From Microbacterium dextranolyticum (lineage in GTDB: Bacteria; Actinomycetota; Actinomycetes; Actinomycetales; Microbacteriaceae), in contig NZ_JAFBBR010000001.1 in assembly GCF_016907295.1 (NCBI RefSeq), positions 434,001 to 498,000 of the forward strand: a stretch of 64,000 nucleotides of DNA, read 5' to 3'. The position numbers were made by a program, and so were the translations under genes. Below, one piece after another: positions 42,062 through 50,797 of this stretch. Below the pieces are notes generated by a model. That model made no database searches. It was not told where the DNA came from and saw only the letters and a program-made list of their open reading frames with translations. Positions within the stretch are counted from its first letter, which is position 1. Each line of letters begins with the position of its first letter.

Positions 42062-43639
42062 ATGACTGAGACTCCGTTGAACGAGCATCAGAGCTGGAGC
42101 GGCGAGTGGTGGCTACCGCACGACCACGAGAACAAGGTGCCCGGTGTGCTTTCCTTCTCGCCCAAAAGGGGTCTCCTCCTCCGTCTCATAGGAGGCTGGC
42201 CATACAGCGTCACGCGACCGGGTGAGAATGGCTCGACCATCATCACTGACGAGCTTCAGAGCTGGCCCGTAGTACTTGGCCTGGGCGACGGCAAGTTCAT
42301 TTCCCTGCTCAGCGTGACCGTTGCGACCGCGAGGACCTTCCACATCGGGCGAATGCTCGATGGCCCCGACAAGCTCGATCTACGCGCGAGCGTTGCTCTC
42401 GTCGGTGTCCACATGGACGACCCTCACGAAGCAGCGTTCACTGGAGCGTCCGCACACATCGAAGAGATGACCGTCTGGTCGCGCAGAAGCGGGGTCGACG
42501 TCACCGACTTCTTCGGCCCGGAACGGGACCTCAGCGGCACCATAGAACTCCGGCACCTAGATCCTTCGAGGGTGGTTATGGGGCCACTCTCCGCACGTCT
42601 CGATCATCACGCTTGGTATCCGTATACCGACCAGACGCGGGCTCAGAATCTCACTCACGTTCGCGAGCATCAGGGCATCTCGTTCGAGCATAAGGATCCT
42701 CAGACCTTTGAGTACTGGCTCGATCTCCTCGGAGGAATGGCGGACCTGATGTCGCTCTCGACGCTGCGTGCGTGCGGGATTATCAGCATGCGCGTCTTTA
42801 TGCCTCCGACGCCCGAGGCCTGGAACGCCGACGATCCGAGGCGAGATCAACCCCACGAGATCACGGTGTACCGAGTTCGGGTCGTCAAGCCGAAACCGGG
42901 CGAGAAATCGCTCTCATTGCGTAGTTACGTCCTCACTCTCGATGACGTTCCGTTCGAGGAGTTGCTTCCACGCTGGCTCGAGGTGGGTGACACATTCTCC
43001 GCAGCGCGCAGCATGATCCTCGGCCTGAGGTACATCCGAAGCGGATACGTCGAAACCCGAGTAGTTACAGCCGTCGCTGCAGCCGAGGCGATGCACCGGG
43101 CTTTGGAGCCCGCGCCCCCCATCCCGCCCGACGAGTTCAAGCAACTCAGGCGGACGCTCCTGGAAACGGTATCGCCCGAGCGGAAGGCATGGCTGCGCGA
43201 GAGGATCACAGAGCACGCCAACGCGCCTACGCTGAAGGAGCGTTTGCTCGACCTCGTCGAGCGACTCGGCGAGGCCGGTCGCCTTCTCGTGCACGATCCG
43301 GAGGTGTGGGCGAAAGCGGCCAAAGATGCGCGCAACCATCTGGCGCACATCGGGTCCGCAAGCAGCGATCTGAATCACATGCATGCGGTTGTCGAGGTGA
43401 CTGCGGGCGTCGTTGTACTCAACCTGCTGCACGAGCTGGGGGTCCCGCAGGAACGTCTCCTGAAGGCAGTAAACGAGCATCCCGATCTCTCGCACGCGTC
43501 AAAGCTGGCACGCCGAGTTCTCTGTGATGACGATTCGATCGTCATCCAGCTCGCGGCAGTCGGCGTGAGCGTTGGGGCCGATGAAGAACCGCGAAACGCC
43601 TCAAACGAAGCGGGCGCAGAGCCCGACCGAATCGATTAG
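42062..43639 (+). CDS. ApeA-like HEPN anti-phage protein
   Basis: 525 residues. The N-terminal ~270 residues match the ApeA N-terminal domain (SGEWWLPHDHENKVPGVLSFSPKRG-type opening; WPVVLGLGDGKFISLL; FEYWLDLLGGMADLMSLST). The C-terminal ~200 residues form a helical HEPN domain with the nuclease motif R-x4-H as Arg424...His429 (RNHLAH). ApeA is a single-gene abortive-infection protein thought to cut RNA after phage detection. ATG at 42062 is preferred over in-frame ATG 42041, although neither has a strong ribosome site. Codon use is less GC-biased than in the flanking sugar genes, consistent with horizontal acquisition. Confidence 0.82.
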   Translation: MTETPLNEHQSWSGEWWLPHDHENKVPGVLSFSPKRGLLLRLIGGWPYSVTRPGENGSTIITDELQSWPVVLGLGDGKFISLLSVTVATARTFHIGRMLDGPDKLDLRASVALVGVHMDDPHEAAFTGASAHIEEMTVWSRRSGVDVTDFFGPERDLSGTIELRHLDPSRVVMGPLSARLDHHAWYPYTDQTRAQNLTHVREHQGISFEHKDPQTFEYWLDLLGGMADLMSLSTLRACGIISMRVFMPPTPEAWNADDPRRDQPHEITVYRVRVVKPKPGEKSLSLRSYVLTLDDVPFEELLPRWLEVGDTFSAARSMILGLRYIRSGYVETRVVTAVAAAEAMHRALEPAPPIPPDEFKQLRRTLLETVSPERKAWLRERITEHANAPTLKERLLDLVERLGEAGRLLVHDPEVWAKAAKDARNHLAHIGSASSDLNHMHAVVEVTAGVVVLNLLHELGVPQERLLKAVNEHPDLSHASKLARRVLCDDDSIVIQLAAVGVSVGADEEPRNASNEAGAEPDRID

Positions 43640-43834
43640 CGGCGGCTGGCGCGTCGCCGCCGACGATGTCGCAGCTGCAGGTAGGCGCTCGCGACGATGC
43701 TGCCGCCGAACAGCAGCAAGTAGAGCGGATTCGGCTACAGCCATTCGAGCGTCGCCCGGGGGCGTCCGCGCGACGTACCAAAACGGCTCAGCGAACTCGA
43801 GGGCGGTCGGGCCAATGAGTGCCGGGGTGGACAT
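43636..43834 (-). pseudogene. Relic of a small membrane protein
   Basis: One frame reads NPLYLLLFGGSIVASAYLQLR and then an Arg-rich end, a convincing membrane helix with positive-inside tail, but a TAG interrupts it just upstream. A plausible N-terminus (MSTPALIGPTALEFAEPFW) is in a different frame. Convergent with, and overlapping, the ApeA stop. The remaining part of the gap to 44189 holds no gene that could be supported. Confidence 0.3.
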
Positions 43835-44189
43835 GAGCACGATCCTGAGGGGGCAGTGTCGGAACCGCGTCGTGGCGTGTACCCCTTGGCCAGGGAAGGG
43901 CGACGCCGGCCACGCGGGCACCGACCGCCGCTACGCGCACGTTATCGACTCGGACACGGGAGAGAACGCGCTCACGGTCGCGCCCGCAACCCGGTCGTTG
44001 TCGGCGACAGGAAGATGGATTCAGTCATCGGGCAGCGCCTATCTGGTGTACCCCTCGATACGGCACCGGGACTGCGGAAATCCCGGTGAGCAAATCTCGT
44101 AGCATCAGCGGCATGTCCCCATTCGAGCCGCCAAGCTGAGTCCAGGATGACAACGTTCGAAACCACATTCTGCGTCGGTATCCACACGC

Positions 44190-44705
44190 TCACGACACCA
44201 GCGCGAACAGCTGATGGTCATCGCACCCGGAATCAAGCCATTCAATCCATCCGATCGCCGTCACGGGGTTGAACCATTCAACGTTGCCCACGAGCGCGTA
44301 TTTGGCCGCGAGCGCTGCTACGTGCCTTGCTTGCTTGTCGTCTTGCGATGCCACGGGGTAGTGCTGGATTAACGCGAGTTCAACCATGTGTGCGTCTTTG
44401 AGTAGAAGATCACGCACCCCGGTGTCTCCGACAGCTTCGATCGCAGCACGGTAATCGGCGACGCGCACGTCCTTCTCGTGATTGATTCTGCCTCTAGATT
44501 CCATCGAAGCCCACCAGCTCATGAAAGTTCGCGTGGCGTGGCGTTCCCACTCCTCTTCGATCTTCGGCGTTAGGGCAACCCGAAGGTCGGAGCGGCGATG
44601 GGCCAGCATCTGAGTCAGCAGCAGGCACCCCTCGCTTGTCACGTGGCGCGCAGGATCAGTGCATGATCTTGCGATGTTGGCGTCAACTATTATTCGACGG
44701 CTCAC
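44190..44705 (-). CDS. PIN-domain nuclease, effector partner of the ATPase
   Basis: 171 residues with a PIN fold pattern: Asp8 in IIVDANIA, a Glu50-Glu52 cluster, Asp104 in LLKDAHMVELAL and Asp122/Asp123 in VASQDDKQAR provide the acidic metal-binding set of RNA-cleaving PIN enzymes. The GTG at 44705 overlaps the stop of the ATPase gene (GTGA), so it is made together with the ATPase. Unlike VapC it has no small antitoxin partner; the large ATPase takes that position. Lower GC than the flanks. A phage-activated RNase is the most likely role (inference). Confidence 0.78.
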   Translation of the reverse strand: MSRRIIVDANIARSCTDPARHVTSEGCLLLTQMLAHRRSDLRVALTPKIEEEWERHATRTFMSWWASMESRGRINHEKDVRVADYRAAIEAVGDTGVRDLLLKDAHMVELALIQHYPVASQDDKQARHVAALAAKYALVGNVEWFNPVTAIGWIEWLDSGCDDHQLFALVS

Positions 44706-46105
44706 GAGCGGTTCCGCCGCAACGCAGCGAGGTACGCGAGATCTGCCTCCTGCGAGACTTCGTCAAAGTCCAGCGGCCAATCGCCGAAACGTCCTTGATC
44801 GTCGAGATCGGCGACCGCCACTTGAGAAAACCCGGTTACCTCATCGCGGCTGAACCAATTCATCGAAACCGAGCTGGCCTCGATACTGCCGTCCGCCACG
44901 AGGGTTTGAACGGATCGAATAATGAGCGAACTATGAGTTTCGGCGATGACCTTCACGCCTCGCGCCGCGGCGCTCACCAGCGCACGAGCTAGAACGACCT
45001 GAGCGCGGGGATGCAGGTGTATCTCCGGCTGCTCGAGGTAGACAATCTGTCCTGGCTGCGCAACTAGCAGGGCGATGACCACCGGTAGGGTTTGGCTCAC
45101 GCCGAAACCCACATCCGCGACGCTGACTAGGTCAAGCGCGCCGCCTTGTTGTGCGTGAGGCATCCGACCGACGAGCACCTCAACGGCCGCATCGTTCTTC
45201 TTCTTGCCCATCACTTTCCAGGTCAGCCCGAGCTGCTCGAGCTCGTGCGAGAGAAGGTCAAGCTTGGCGGGATCACTCGATGCCCACTCCAAGAGAATGC
45301 TCGCTACGTAGGTTTCGAAAGTTCCTGGATAGCTACTGCCGACTGCCGATCGCGCGTACTCGCGTTCCGGGTTTCCTCTGAGACCTGGTACATGGATGAT
45401 GTTGCGCAAGTTGTTGGACCACTGCTGAGTTGCGAATTCGAGCGGTGCGAGGCCGAGCTCGAGGTTGACCCCGTCGCTGTCTCCAAGCTTAAGACTGATA
45501 TCGAGGAAGCAGCCTTCGCGCTCGACCACGTACCGTCGAGTCTTGAAGCTAGACAAGAATCCGTTATCCCCTAGGGAAGTCAGAAGTGAGTCATGCTCAG
45601 TCGTGAAGTCCCTCAGGCGCTTCTCAATCGCCGTCGATGAAAAGGACGGAGTCAGCCTCATCTCACCCTTTTCGAGACCGACGACATCGGCATCGATCAC
45701 GTAACCCTCCGGTGCCTCACGGTAGGTCACGGTGCGCGAAAAGCTTCCAGCGCGAAGTCCCACTGAGAAGGAGCCAGATTGTGTCTGACGCGACTTGCCC
45801 CGCGCCAAGATCTGACGCGCCAGAGTGAATTTCGCGTTAGGGCCGTAGAGCAAGAGCGCACCCGGATCGAACCCTGATTCAAGTGTCTGCTTCATGATAA
45901 GGAATGGCTGCATGAAGCTGGACTTACCTGCACTGTTTGTGCCTGAGATTAGCGTTAGGGGTGCGATCCGAAGTTCAATCTTGTCTCGGATCGCTTTGAA
46001 ACCTTCCACGCTCAGGTAGAGGTCGTTGTTCCTGAGGTCGAGCACGCGACGGGGCGCGCGGCGATTGGCTCGGCGGGGAGTCTGGGCGGGCTTCTTTTGG
46101 GACAC
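44702..46105 (-). CDS. AAA15/OLD-type ABC ATPase of a two-gene defence-like cassette
   Basis: 467 residues. Walker A is GTNSAGKSS (residues 55-63), the ABC-signature-like segment is ADVGFGVSQTLPVVIALL, Walker B is VYLEQPEIHLHP (Glu358, Glu361), and the H-loop is ETHS with His391. The fold is SMC/OLD-like with an inserted middle region, as in AriA, PtuA and GajA, but there is no C-terminal TOPRIM domain. The predicted effector is the PIN protein encoded immediately downstream. The GTG at 46105 lies six bases after TAGATT (leaderless). Codon use is less GC-rich than in the neighbours, suggesting transfer. Confidence 0.85.
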   Translation of the reverse strand: MSQKKPAQTPRRANRRAPRRVLDLRNNDLYLSVEGFKAIRDKIELRIAPLTLISGTNSAGKSSFMQPFLIMKQTLESGFDPGALLLYGPNAKFTLARQILARGKSRQTQSGSFSVGLRAGSFSRTVTYREAPEGYVIDADVVGLEKGEMRLTPSFSSTAIEKRLRDFTTEHDSLLTSLGDNGFLSSFKTRRYVVEREGCFLDISLKLGDSDGVNLELGLAPLEFATQQWSNNLRNIIHVPGLRGNPEREYARSAVGSSYPGTFETYVASILLEWASSDPAKLDLLSHELEQLGLTWKVMGKKKNDAAVEVLVGRMPHAQQGGALDLVSVADVGFGVSQTLPVVIALLVAQPGQIVYLEQPEIHLHPRAQVVLARALVSAAARGVKVIAETHSSLIIRSVQTLVADGSIEASSVSMNWFSRDEVTGFSQVAVADLDDQGRFGDWPLDFDEVSQEADLAYLAALRRNRS

Positions 46106-46128
46106 GCTAGAAATCTACCGGCCTAGCG
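46105..46128. promoter_or_regulatory. Palindrome at the start of the ATPase-PIN operon
   Basis: CGCTAG (46105-46110) and CTAGCG (46123-46128) flank the predicted -10 TAGATT of the minus-strand operon and touch its start codon. Possible autoregulatory operator. Confidence 0.35.
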
Positions 46129-46492
46129 AGACCAACCAGCGGTCTGAGGCAGCTGATCGAAGCGCGGGCTCGACCATATGCAACCTCGATGCCCGCGGTC
46201 ATCCAAGCTCGGAGGCCAGCCGCCCTATTTCCGGTCGTCAATCGTGAGCGATCCGAGCGGAATGCAGAACCGCACGAGCACAGCATCCCCGGGTGTACGC
46301 ATGACCTGCAGGAATGAACGCGCGGTGACGGTGCCGTATCTGCGACGCGGGCGCGCATGCGCGTGACAGAGCAGGTGGTGCCTTGACTGCTGGAGACGGC
46401 GATCGCTTCCGGGCCTCCTCGCGCGACGTCGGTTGCGCCGCACCGCCGAGATCCCGCCGGAACCCAGGTAGCCCGAGACAACCAGACAACAC
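46129..46492. other. Gap at island edge without a supportable gene
   Basis: No intact gene is seen. On the minus strand near 46225-46350 one frame reads YGTVTARSFLQVMRTPGDAVLV and ends SLTIDDRK, which has protein-like composition and may be the tail of a decayed gene; no start or family could be assigned. Confidence 0.25.
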
Positions 46493-46533
46493 GAAGCGCT
46501 CCCGCCCTCCAGCGAGAGGGGCGGGAGCGCTTC
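46493..46533 (-). terminator. Terminator of the importer/GH3 operon
   Basis: Perfect 15-base inverted repeat at 46493-46507 and 46519-46533 with an 11-base loop, 30 bases past the GH3 stop. Confidence 0.85.
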
Positions 46534-46562
46534 GCGAAAGACCCGGCTGTCGGCCGCCGCGG

Positions 46563-48863
46563 CTACTCGACCCGAACCCCTACGAGGCGGGAATCCGCGG
46601 CGGTCACCCGGTGCACGTCCCCGACGATCTCGACCCGTGCCTCGGTCTCGCGGTCGTCGACCGACGCGCCGACCCACAGGTCGATGCGGCCGGGCTCCAC
46701 GATCCGCTCGCCCGAACGCCCCGTGAAGGCCAGGCGCGAGGTGGGAACGTCGAAGTGCACGCGGGCGGATGCCCCCGGCTCGAGCTCCATGCGGGCGTAG
46801 CCGAGCAGCTGGGCGACGGGCCGCACGACGCTGCCGACCACGTCGTGGGCATACAGCTGCACGATCTCGGCGCCCGCGCGCTCGCCCGTGTTGGTGACCG
46901 TGACGGATGCCTCGAACGAGCCGCCCGCCGGCACCGCGGCATCCACCGTCAGCTCGGTGCGCGCGAACGTCGTGTAGCCGAGGCCGAAGCCGAACGGGCG
47001 CACCGGTGTCGCATCGGTGCTGGTGACGTCGCTGTTGCCCCCGAGGATCGGGTGCAGGTACGAGTACGGCTGCGCGCCCGCCGACCGGGGGAGCGAGACA
47101 GGCAGACGCCCCGAGGGCGACACCGCGCCCGACAGCACGCGCGCGATCGCAGCGCCGCCCTCTTCACCGGGGAAGAACGCCTGCACGACCGCCGCCGGAG
47201 CCGACGCGCCGTCGAGCGCCCACGACAGGGCGTAGGGGCGCCCGGTCAGCAGCACGAGCACGACCGGGGTGCCGGTCGCCGCGATCTGCTCGACGAGCTC
47301 GCGCTGCACGCCCGGCAGCTCCAGGCTCTCGGCGTCGTTGCCCTCGCCGACTGTGCCGCGGCCGAACAGGCCGGCACGGTCGCCGACCACAACGACGGCG
47401 ACATCGGATGCTGCAGCGGCAGCCGTGGCATCCGCAAAGCCCGACCGGTCGTCGCCCTCGACGGCGCACCCGGCGACCGTCGTGATCTCGGCGCCCGGCA
47501 GCTCGGCGCGCAGCGCCTCGGCGACCGTCGGGATCTCGAATCCGAGCGGCACGTGCGGCACGTGTGCGAGCACGTGGTTCGCGAACGAGTAGCAGCCCAT
47601 GAGCGCCGATGCGTCGTCGCCGTTGGGGCCGATCACCGCGATCCGGCGCGGCTCGGCGAGCGGCAGCACGCCGTCGTTGCGCAGCAGCACCAGCGAGCGC
47701 TCGGCGATCTCGCGCGCCACGGCGCGGTGCTCCGGGGTGTCGAGGTCGATCGCGGAGGGCGGTTCGGACTCGTCCGGGTCGAGCAGGCCGAGGCTCTCTT
47801 TCTGCGTGAGTACACGCACGAGCGCCCGGTCCACCAGTGCCTCGTCGATGCGCCCGTCGCGCACGCCCTCGAGCAGGGGTGCCGCATAGGCATCCCCACT
47901 GGGCAACTCGACGTCGATCCCCGCCGCCAGCGCGAGGCGGGCCGCCTCGGTGCGATCGGCCGCGACGGCGTGCATCGTCTCGAGGAACGCCACGGCGAAG
48001 TAGTCCGAGACGACGACCCCGTCGAAGCCCCACTGGCCGCGCAGCAGGTCGGTGAGCAGCGTCGGGTCGGATGCCACCGGCACCCCGTCGATGTCGGTGT
48101 ACGAGTTCATCACCGACCGCACGCCGCCGTCGCGCACCGCCATCTCGAACGGCGGCAGGAACACGTCGGCGAGCTCCCGGTGCCCCGCGTGCACCGGGGC
48201 GTGGTTGCGCCCGGCGCGCGAGTCGGAGTACCCGACGAAGTGCTTGAGAGTGGCGTGCACCCCGGCATCCTGCATACCGCGCACGTACGCCGTCGCGATC
48301 GTGCCGACGACGTAGGGGTCTTCGGCGATGCACTCGTCGACCCGGCCCCAGCGGGGGTCGCGGATGACGTCGAGCACGGGCGCGAGCGCCTGATGTACGC
48401 CGAGCCGGCGCATGGACTCGCCGATGAGGCGGCCCATGCGCTCCACGAGCTCCGGGTCGAAGGCGGCGCCCCACGCGAGCGGCGTCGGGAACGTCGCCGC
48501 CTTCCATGCGGCGAGTCCGGTCAACGACTCCTCGTGCACGATCGCGGCGATGCCGTGACCGGATGCCTCGCGCAGGCGGCGCTGCTCGGCCCACAGCCAC
48601 GCAGCGCGCTCGACCGGCTCGACCGGGCGCGTGCCGTACACGCGGGTGAGGTGTCCGAGCCCGTGCTCGGTGGCCTCGTCGTACTTGGTCGAGGTGGCCA
48701 TCTCGCCCGCCAGCGGCGCGACCACGTCATCGCCCTGGTCGACCCAGAAGCCCACGAGCTGGGCGATCTTCTGTTCCAGCGTCATCGACTCGACCAGCTC
48801 CGCCACGCGGGCGGAGGCCGGCTCGAGCAGCTCGGTGACGACGGGGTTGTCTGAGAGGGTCAC
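46563..48863 (-). CDS. GH3 beta-glucosidase/beta-xylosidase
   Basis: 766-residue, apparently cytoplasmic glycosidase with no signal peptide. The N-terminal GH3 barrel has the nucleophile Asp287 in GFDGVVVSDYF. A second alpha/beta domain follows, then a C-terminal fibronectin-III-like domain (TVTNTGERAGAEIVQLYAHD). It removes non-reducing beta-linked sugars from imported oligosaccharides. The operon with an importer and proximity to xylanase, xylA and xylB favour xylo-oligosaccharides, though gluco-oligosaccharides are not excluded. GTG at 48863 starts two bases after the permease stop. Last gene of the four-gene operon. Confidence 0.93.
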   Translation of the reverse strand: MTLSDNPVVTELLEPASARVAELVESMTLEQKIAQLVGFWVDQGDDVVAPLAGEMATSTKYDEATEHGLGHLTRVYGTRPVEPVERAAWLWAEQRRLREASGHGIAAIVHEESLTGLAAWKAATFPTPLAWGAAFDPELVERMGRLIGESMRRLGVHQALAPVLDVIRDPRWGRVDECIAEDPYVVGTIATAYVRGMQDAGVHATLKHFVGYSDSRAGRNHAPVHAGHRELADVFLPPFEMAVRDGGVRSVMNSYTDIDGVPVASDPTLLTDLLRGQWGFDGVVVSDYFAVAFLETMHAVAADRTEAARLALAAGIDVELPSGDAYAAPLLEGVRDGRIDEALVDRALVRVLTQKESLGLLDPDESEPPSAIDLDTPEHRAVAREIAERSLVLLRNDGVLPLAEPRRIAVIGPNGDDASALMGCYSFANHVLAHVPHVPLGFEIPTVAEALRAELPGAEITTVAGCAVEGDDRSGFADATAAAAASDVAVVVVGDRAGLFGRGTVGEGNDAESLELPGVQRELVEQIAATGTPVVLVLLTGRPYALSWALDGASAPAAVVQAFFPGEEGGAAIARVLSGAVSPSGRLPVSLPRSAGAQPYSYLHPILGGNSDVTSTDATPVRPFGFGLGYTTFARTELTVDAAVPAGGSFEASVTVTNTGERAGAEIVQLYAHDVVGSVVRPVAQLLGYARMELEPGASARVHFDVPTSRLAFTGRSGERIVEPGRIDLWVGASVDDRETEARVEIVGDVHRVTAADSRLVGVRVE

Positions 48864-48865
48864 GA

Positions 48866-49774
48866 TCAGCCCTTCACGGCGCCGGTCAGGCCGCCCACGA
48901 TGCGCCGCTCGAACAGGCTGAAGAAGATCAGCGCGGGCAGCATGGACAGCGAGGTGAATGCCAGCACCTTGGCGGTGTCGACGGAGTACTGCGACGAGAA
49001 CGCCTGCACGCCCAGCGGCAGGGTGAACGTCGCCTCGTTGTTGAGGATGAACAGGGGCAGCAGGTAGCTGTTCCAGCTGCCGATGAAGGCGAGGATGCCG
49101 ACGGTGATGACACCGGGGACCGCCAGCGGCAGCACCATCCGCCAGAAGAAGCCCAGGCGCGAGCAGCCGTCAATGAAGGCCGCCTCCTGGATCTCGTCGG
49201 GGATGGCGCGCAGGAACGGCACCAGGATGATGATCGTCGTCGGCAGCGCGAACGCGATCTGCGGCAGGATGATGCCGCCGAGCGAGTTCATGAGCCCGAG
49301 GTTGCGGATCACGATGTACAGCGGCGTGATCGCGACCGTGATCGGGAACATCAGACCGGCGGCGAACAGAGCGTACAGGGCGCCCTTGCCGCGCATCGGA
49401 TAGCGCGCGATCACATAGCTGGCCATGAGGCCGAGCACCACGACACCGGCCGTGGTGGCGCCGGCGGAGATCAGCGAGTTGAGTACCTGCTGCCAGAACT
49501 GGGGGCCGGTGAGCACCGCGAGGTAGTTGTCGAAGCGCCACGGGTCGGGCCAGCCGGCCGGGTCGACCGTGATCTGAGAGTTGCTGCGGAACCCGCCGAT
49601 GATGATGTACAGCACCGGTGCCAGCATGAGCGCGATCACGACCAGCGCGATGAAGTAGACGATCGGGCTGCCCCAGGGCAGGTGCTCCTTGGCGGGCCGA
49701 TCCGTGCGGCGTCGGCGACGCGAGTCGGCGGCGGTCGTCGCCGCGACCGACGCGGGGGCGGTCAAGACGCTCAT
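48866..49774 (-). CDS. Sugar ABC transporter permease (MalG type)
   Basis: 302-residue channel subunit with six helices. The EAA loop reads EIQEAAFIDGCSRLGFFWRM near residue 195 and the end RRIVGGLTGAVKG is typical of CUT1 MalG proteins. The ATG at 49774 overlaps the stop of the other permease (ATGA). Part of the SBP-permease-permease-GH3 operon. No ATPase gene is included, as is usual in actinobacteria, where a shared MsiK-type ATPase serves several importers. Confidence 0.95.
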   Translation of the reverse strand: MSVLTAPASVAATTAADSRRRRRTDRPAKEHLPWGSPIVYFIALVVIALMLAPVLYIIIGGFRSNSQITVDPAGWPDPWRFDNYLAVLTGPQFWQQVLNSLISAGATTAGVVVLGLMASYVIARYPMRGKGALYALFAAGLMFPITVAITPLYIVIRNLGLMNSLGGIILPQIAFALPTTIIILVPFLRAIPDEIQEAAFIDGCSRLGFFWRMVLPLAVPGVITVGILAFIGSWNSYLLPLFILNNEATFTLPLGVQAFSSQYSVDTAKVLAFTSLSMLPALIFFSLFERRIVGGLTGAVKG

Positions 49775-50790
49775 CGGGTCTTCCCTTCCGTGATCGCTCC
49801 GGCGGTGTCACGCCGGAGGACGAAGCGCTGGTAGATCAGGGCCACCACGAGCGAGATGACGAAGATCACGACGGCGACGGCGTTTCCGAAGCCGAAGTTG
49901 CCGGCGTTGCGGCCGTTGACGACCATGTAGGTCGCCATCGTCGAGGTGCCGGCGGTCGAGGCCACGTACTGGCCCCAGATGATGTAGACGAGGTCGAACA
50001 GCTGGAGGGCCCCGATGATCGACAGGAACGCCCAGATGCGCAGGGTCGGAGCCAGCAGCGGCAGCGTGATGCGCCAGTGCGCCTGCCAGTACCCGGCGCC
50101 GTCGAGGGCGGCGGCCTCGTAGAGCTCCTCGGGAATGCCCTGGAGTCCGGCGAGGAAGAGGATGACGGCGAAGCCGACGTACTTCCAGGTGAGGATCGCC
50201 ATCAGGGTCCAGATCGCGATCGACGGGTCGGCGATCCAGTCGTGGGTGAGCCAGCCGAGTCCGATGCTGTCGAAGAACGCGTTCAGTGCGCCCTGGGTCT
50301 GCAGCATCAGCCCGAAGCCGGTGCCGACGACGACCTCGGCGATTACGTAGGGCACGAAGATCAGCACACGGATGATCGACTGACCCCGCATGCGTCGGTT
50401 CAGCATGAGGGCCAGCAGGACCGCGACCGGTCCCTGCAGCAGGATCGAGGCGATCACGACGAACCCGTTGTGTCCGAGCGCGTCGAGGAATGTGGGGTCG
50501 GTGAGGATCGTGAGGTAGTTCTGCAGCCCGACGAAGTCGGTGGGGGTGCCGTAGCCCTGCCAGCGGAAGAAGCCGTAGTACGCCGCCATCACGACCGGGA
50601 AGATCACGAAGCCGAGGAACATGATCAGCGCAGGGCCGACCAGGATCGCTACTTCGAGTCGTCCGGCCCACCCGAGTCCTCGGTGACGGCGGCGCGGCGC
50701 GGACGGGGGCGGCGTGACGCCGCCCCCGTCGTGCTGCGCGAGATCCGTCTCCGCGTCGGTGTGCGTCGCGGCGGTCTCGCGAAGGGTCAT
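49771..50790 (-). CDS. Sugar ABC transporter permease (MalF type)
   Basis: 339-residue channel subunit. A polar N-terminus of about 45 residues precedes the first helix. The EAA loop reads ELYEAAALDGAGYWQAHWRI near residue 228. The ATG at 50790 is seven bases after the binding-protein stop, and its own stop overlaps the next permease start. Works with the neighbouring MalG-type permease and the lipoprotein encoded upstream to import oligosaccharides, presumably xylan-derived. Confidence 0.95.
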   Translation of the reverse strand: MTLRETAATHTDAETDLAQHDGGGVTPPPSAPRRRHRGLGWAGRLEVAILVGPALIMFLGFVIFPVVMAAYYGFFRWQGYGTPTDFVGLQNYLTILTDPTFLDALGHNGFVVIASILLQGPVAVLLALMLNRRMRGQSIIRVLIFVPYVIAEVVVGTGFGLMLQTQGALNAFFDSIGLGWLTHDWIADPSIAIWTLMAILTWKYVGFAVILFLAGLQGIPEELYEAAALDGAGYWQAHWRITLPLLAPTLRIWAFLSIIGALQLFDLVYIIWGQYVASTAGTSTMATYMVVNGRNAGNFGFGNAVAVVIFVISLVVALIYQRFVLRRDTAGAITEGKTR

Positions 50791-50797
50791 GATCCGA

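Noticed and set aside
43972..44193. Small minus-strand gene between the ApeA-like and PIN genes
   Set aside because: No ribosome site, no recognisable family and composition typical of non-coding sequence.
44190..44705. VapC toxin of a VapBC pair
   Set aside because: No VapB-type antitoxin precedes it; it is coupled to a large ATPase instead. The antitoxin relic at 41756 is 2.3 kb away and broken.
44190..46105. PARIS or Gabija system
   Set aside because: The ATPase is similar in class, but there is no TOPRIM/DUF4435 AriB partner, no UvrD-like helicase and no C-terminal TOPRIM; the partner is a PIN protein.
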